DNA from: an uncultured Eubacterium sp.
GTDB taxonomy: Bacteria > Bacillota > Clostridia > Oscillospirales > Acutalibacteraceae
Length of the DNA: 10,039 nt
Direction: 5' to 3'
Assembly: GCA_910577215.1 (NCBI GenBank)
Contig: CAJTMQ010000060.1
Coordinates: forward strand, 1 to 10,039
Below are positions 7,779-10,039 of the stretch, piece by piece. Under the pieces are notes generated by a model. The model was not told the DNA's origin. It saw only the letters and a program-made list of their open reading frames with translations, and did no database searches. A program made the translations under genes and the position numbers. The stretch's first letter is position 1. Each line of letters opens with the position of its first letter.

Positions 7779-8824
7779 AAAATATAGTACTGAAATTAGA
7801 AAAAGAGCATTTTTTGCGTGATGAAGAATTCAGATTGCTGCTTGAAGATGAGAGCGAAGAAACCTTAATGCTTCTGGCTGAGCGTGCAGATAAAGTTCGC
7901 AGAAAGGTTTATGGTACAGATATTTATCTCAGAGGACTGATTGAGTTCACAAATTATTGCAAAAATGATTGTTATTACTGCGGTATCCGCAGAAGCAACA
8001 GCGATGCAGAGCGTTACAGATTGACTGACGAGCAGATTTATGATTGCTGTAAAATCGGTTATGAGCTTGGCTTCAGAACCTTTGTGCTTCAGGGCGGTGA
8101 GGATGGCTGTTTTACCGACGATAAACTTGTTGAAATCATTAAAACAATCAGGCAGAATTATCCTGATTGTGCTTTAACTCTTTCTATAGGCGAGAAAAGC
8201 TATGAAAGCTACAAGCGTTATTTTGATGCAGGGGCAGACAGGTATTTGCTCCGCCATGAAACCGCAAATAGTATTCATTACGGCAAGTTGCATCCGAAAA
8301 ATCTCTTACTTGAAAACAGAAAAAAATGCCTATACAATCTTAAAGAAATAGGTTATCAGGTTGGTTGTGGTTTTATGGTCGGCTCTCCTTTTCAAACAAC
8401 AAAGAGTATAATTGATGACTTGAAATTTATAAGAGATTTAAACCCGCATATGGTGGGGATAGGTCCGTTTATTCCGCATAAAAACACACCGTTCAAAGCA
8501 TATGAACAGGGAAGTCTGGATTTGACATTGAAATTACTGAGCGTAATAAGATTGATGCTTCCCAATGTCCTGCTTCCGTCAACAACAGCACTCGGAACAA
8601 TTCACCCTCTCGGCAGAGAAAAGGGCGTTTTGGCAGGTGCAAATGTCGTTATGCCGAATCTTTCGCCGAGAAATGTGCGCAAAAAATATCTGTTGTATGA
8701 TAATAAAATATGTACAGGTGATGAAGCGGCTGAATGTATTGTTTGTATGAAAAACAGAATGAAAAGTATAGGATACAAGGTTGTTGTAAACAGAGGGGAT
8801 TACAAAGAAATTAACGGAGAGTAA
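7775..8824 (+). CDS. hydE: [FeFe]-hydrogenase H-cluster radical SAM maturase HydE
   Basis: A 349-residue radical SAM enzyme. HydE works with HydG and HydF to build the 2Fe subcluster of the [FeFe]-hydrogenase active site and is linked to formation of its bridging dithiomethylamine ligand. The CX3CX2C motif binding the SAM [4Fe-4S] cluster is C62-C66-C69 (NYCKNDCYYCG), followed by the glycine-rich LQGGED (105-110). A second cysteine set, C313, C321 and C324, has the CX7CX2C spacing of the accessory cluster site known from T. maritima HydE, which is not essential for activity there. Length is typical. The related enzymes BioB and PylB are less likely given the neighbours and the sequence around the motif (GLIEFTNYCKNDC). 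AAGGG (7764-7768) stands six bases before the ATG, inside the preceding gene. hydF begins 5 bases after the stop. Confidence 0.96.
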   Translation: MKNIVLKLEKEHFLRDEEFRLLLEDESEETLMLLAERADKVRRKVYGTDIYLRGLIEFTNYCKNDCYYCGIRRSNSDAERYRLTDEQIYDCCKIGYELGFRTFVLQGGEDGCFTDDKLVEIIKTIRQNYPDCALTLSIGEKSYESYKRYFDAGADRYLLRHETANSIHYGKLHPKNLLLENRKKCLYNLKEIGYQVGCGFMVGSPFQTTKSIIDDLKFIRDLNPHMVGIGPFIPHKNTPFKAYEQGSLDLTLKLLSVIRLMLPNVLLPSTTALGTIHPLGREKGVLAGANVVMPNLSPRNVRKKYLLYDNKICTGDEAAECIVCMKNRMKSIGYKVVVNRGDYKEINGE

Positions 8825-8829
8825 TATTT

Positions 8830-10035
8830 ATGGAGAATAATCTTAATGAAACACCTGCTGCAAACAGAATGCATATTGCTTTTTTCGGCAGAAGAAATGC
8901 AGGAAAATCAAGCGTTGTAAATGCTGTTACCGGGCAGAATTTATCCATTGTTTCGGATGTTAAAGGCACTACAACAGATCCTGTATCCAAAGCAATGGAG
9001 CTTTTGCCGATAGGTCCCGTGCTGATTATTGATACACCCGGCATTGATGATGACGGACTCGTAGGTGAACTTCGTGTAAAAAAGGCAAAGCAGATTTTAA
9101 ATCAAGCAGATGTTGCGGTTCTGGTTGTTGATGGTTCAGCAGGAAAGACTGAATTTGATGAAGAATTAATTGGAATTTTTCAGGATAAAAATATTCCGTA
9201 CATTGTTGCTTACAACAAGAGTGATTTAAAATTACAGGATAATCTCAGCAAAAATGAAATCGCTGTGAGTGCATTGAACGGCAGCAATATTTATGAATTA
9301 AAAGAGAAAATTGCTGCATATGCAAAGCAGGAAAATAATACAAAACGTATAATAGGAGACTTGTTAAATCCGACTGATACAGTCGTGCTTGTAACACCGA
9401 TAGACGGCTCTGCACCTAAGGGCAGGATGATATTGCCGCAGGTACAAACGATTAGAGATATACTTGATGCTAATGCCGTTTGTATCACTGTGCAGCCCGA
9501 TCAGCTTTTGTTCGCTCTTGAAAGTCTTAAGGTAAATCCTAAGCTGGTTGTAACGGACAGTCAGGTTTTCGGAAAGGTTAAATCCCTTGTTCCTGATGAA
9601 ATTCTGCTGACTTCGTTTTCAATACTTATGGCTGCGTTCAAAGGCTTTTTGAAACCTGCTGTTCAGGGTGCGGCAAATATAGAAAAGCTGAAAAACGGCG
9701 ATTTTGTGCTGATTTCAGAGGGATGCACCCATCACAGACAGTGTGAGGATATAGGAACGGTTAAGCTTCCGGAATGGCTTAAAAGGTATACGGGAAAAGA
9801 GCTTTCATTTCAATTTACATCCGGCGGTGACTTTCCCGAAAATTTAAAAAAATATGCACTTGTTGTTCATTGCGGCGGCTGTATGCTTAATGAAAAAGAA
9901 ATGCTTTATCGTCAAAAATCGGCTGAAAATCAAAATGTTCCGTTTACAAATTACGGAACAGCAATAGCCTATATGAATGGAATCTTAAAGCGAAGTCTTG
10001 AAATTTTCCCTGAAATTCAAAATAAAATACTGTAA
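8830..10035 (+). CDS. hydF: [FeFe]-hydrogenase H-cluster maturation GTPase HydF
   Basis: A complete 401-residue scaffold/carrier protein that receives the 2Fe precursor made by HydE and HydG and passes it to apo-hydrogenase. The N-terminal GTPase domain (about 14-165) shows G1 GRRNAGKSS (20-28), G2 region GTTTDP (46-51), G3 DTPG (68-71) and G4 NKSD (129-132). A dimerisation domain follows (about 175-270). The C-terminal iron-sulfur domain carries the family pattern CxH (C299, H301) and, 45 residues on, HCxxC (H347, C348, C351), the [4Fe-4S] ligand set. The motif NETPAANRMHIAFFGRRN (6-23) is characteristic of HydF. GGAGAG (8816-8821) lies eight bases before the ATG. It is the last gene in the window, with only four bases after its stop, so whether hydG or a terminator follows cannot be seen. 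Confidence 0.97.
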   Translation: MENNLNETPAANRMHIAFFGRRNAGKSSVVNAVTGQNLSIVSDVKGTTTDPVSKAMELLPIGPVLIIDTPGIDDDGLVGELRVKKAKQILNQADVAVLVVDGSAGKTEFDEELIGIFQDKNIPYIVAYNKSDLKLQDNLSKNEIAVSALNGSNIYELKEKIAAYAKQENNTKRIIGDLLNPTDTVVLVTPIDGSAPKGRMILPQVQTIRDILDANAVCITVQPDQLLFALESLKVNPKLVVTDSQVFGKVKSLVPDEILLTSFSILMAAFKGFLKPAVQGAANIEKLKNGDFVLISEGCTHHRQCEDIGTVKLPEWLKRYTGKELSFQFTSGGDFPENLKKYALVVHCGGCMLNEKEMLYRQKSAENQNVPFTNYGTAIAYMNGILKRSLEIFPEIQNKIL

Positions 10036-10039
10036 TATA

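Noticed and set aside
1..10039. CRISPR arrays, tRNA or rRNA genes, insertion sequences, phage attachment sites, defence systems
   Set aside because: Nothing of these kinds was seen. Coding sequence fills nearly the whole window and the only gap above 20 bases is 1188-1272.

Overview
The window is AT-rich and tightly packed, and it reads as chromosomal DNA of a strictly anaerobic, fermentative member of the Firmicutes (class Clostridia). The evidence is A/T-ending codons, GGAGG-type ribosome binding sites, clostridial-looking UvrA/UvrB proteins and maturation genes for an [FeFe]-hydrogenase. A gut Ruminococcaceae/Oscillospirales-type organism would fit, but that finer placement is only an impression.

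Left part (1-1187, minus strand): a complete RluA-family pseudouridine synthase gene with an N-terminal S4 domain. It overlaps by 4 bases (ATGA) a downstream small membrane-protein gene that runs off the left edge. The short spacer 1188-1272 carries two divergent, physically overlapping promoter-like sequences. The one for the pseudouridine synthase sits so close to its ATG that the transcript would be almost or entirely leaderless.

Main part (1273-10035, plus strand): six genes in a row with gaps of 19 bases or less and two overlaps: uvrB, a MATE-family efflux transporter, uvrA, a TM1266-family putative hydrogenase regulator, hydE and hydF. No terminator-like hairpin was noticed between them, so a single transcript from the promoter before uvrB is plausible. 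UvrA and UvrB find and verify bulky DNA lesions in nucleotide excision repair; uvrC is not here. HydE (radical SAM) and HydF (GTPase scaffold) build and deliver the 2Fe subcluster of the [FeFe]-hydrogenase H-cluster. The third maturase, HydG, is not in the window.

All genes belong to known families and no new multi-gene system is evident. The points worth a second look are the linkage of excision repair, an efflux pump and hydrogenase maturation on one apparent transcript, the leaderless-looking pseudouridine synthase gene with its overlapping divergent promoters, and the unresolved role of the TM1266-family protein.
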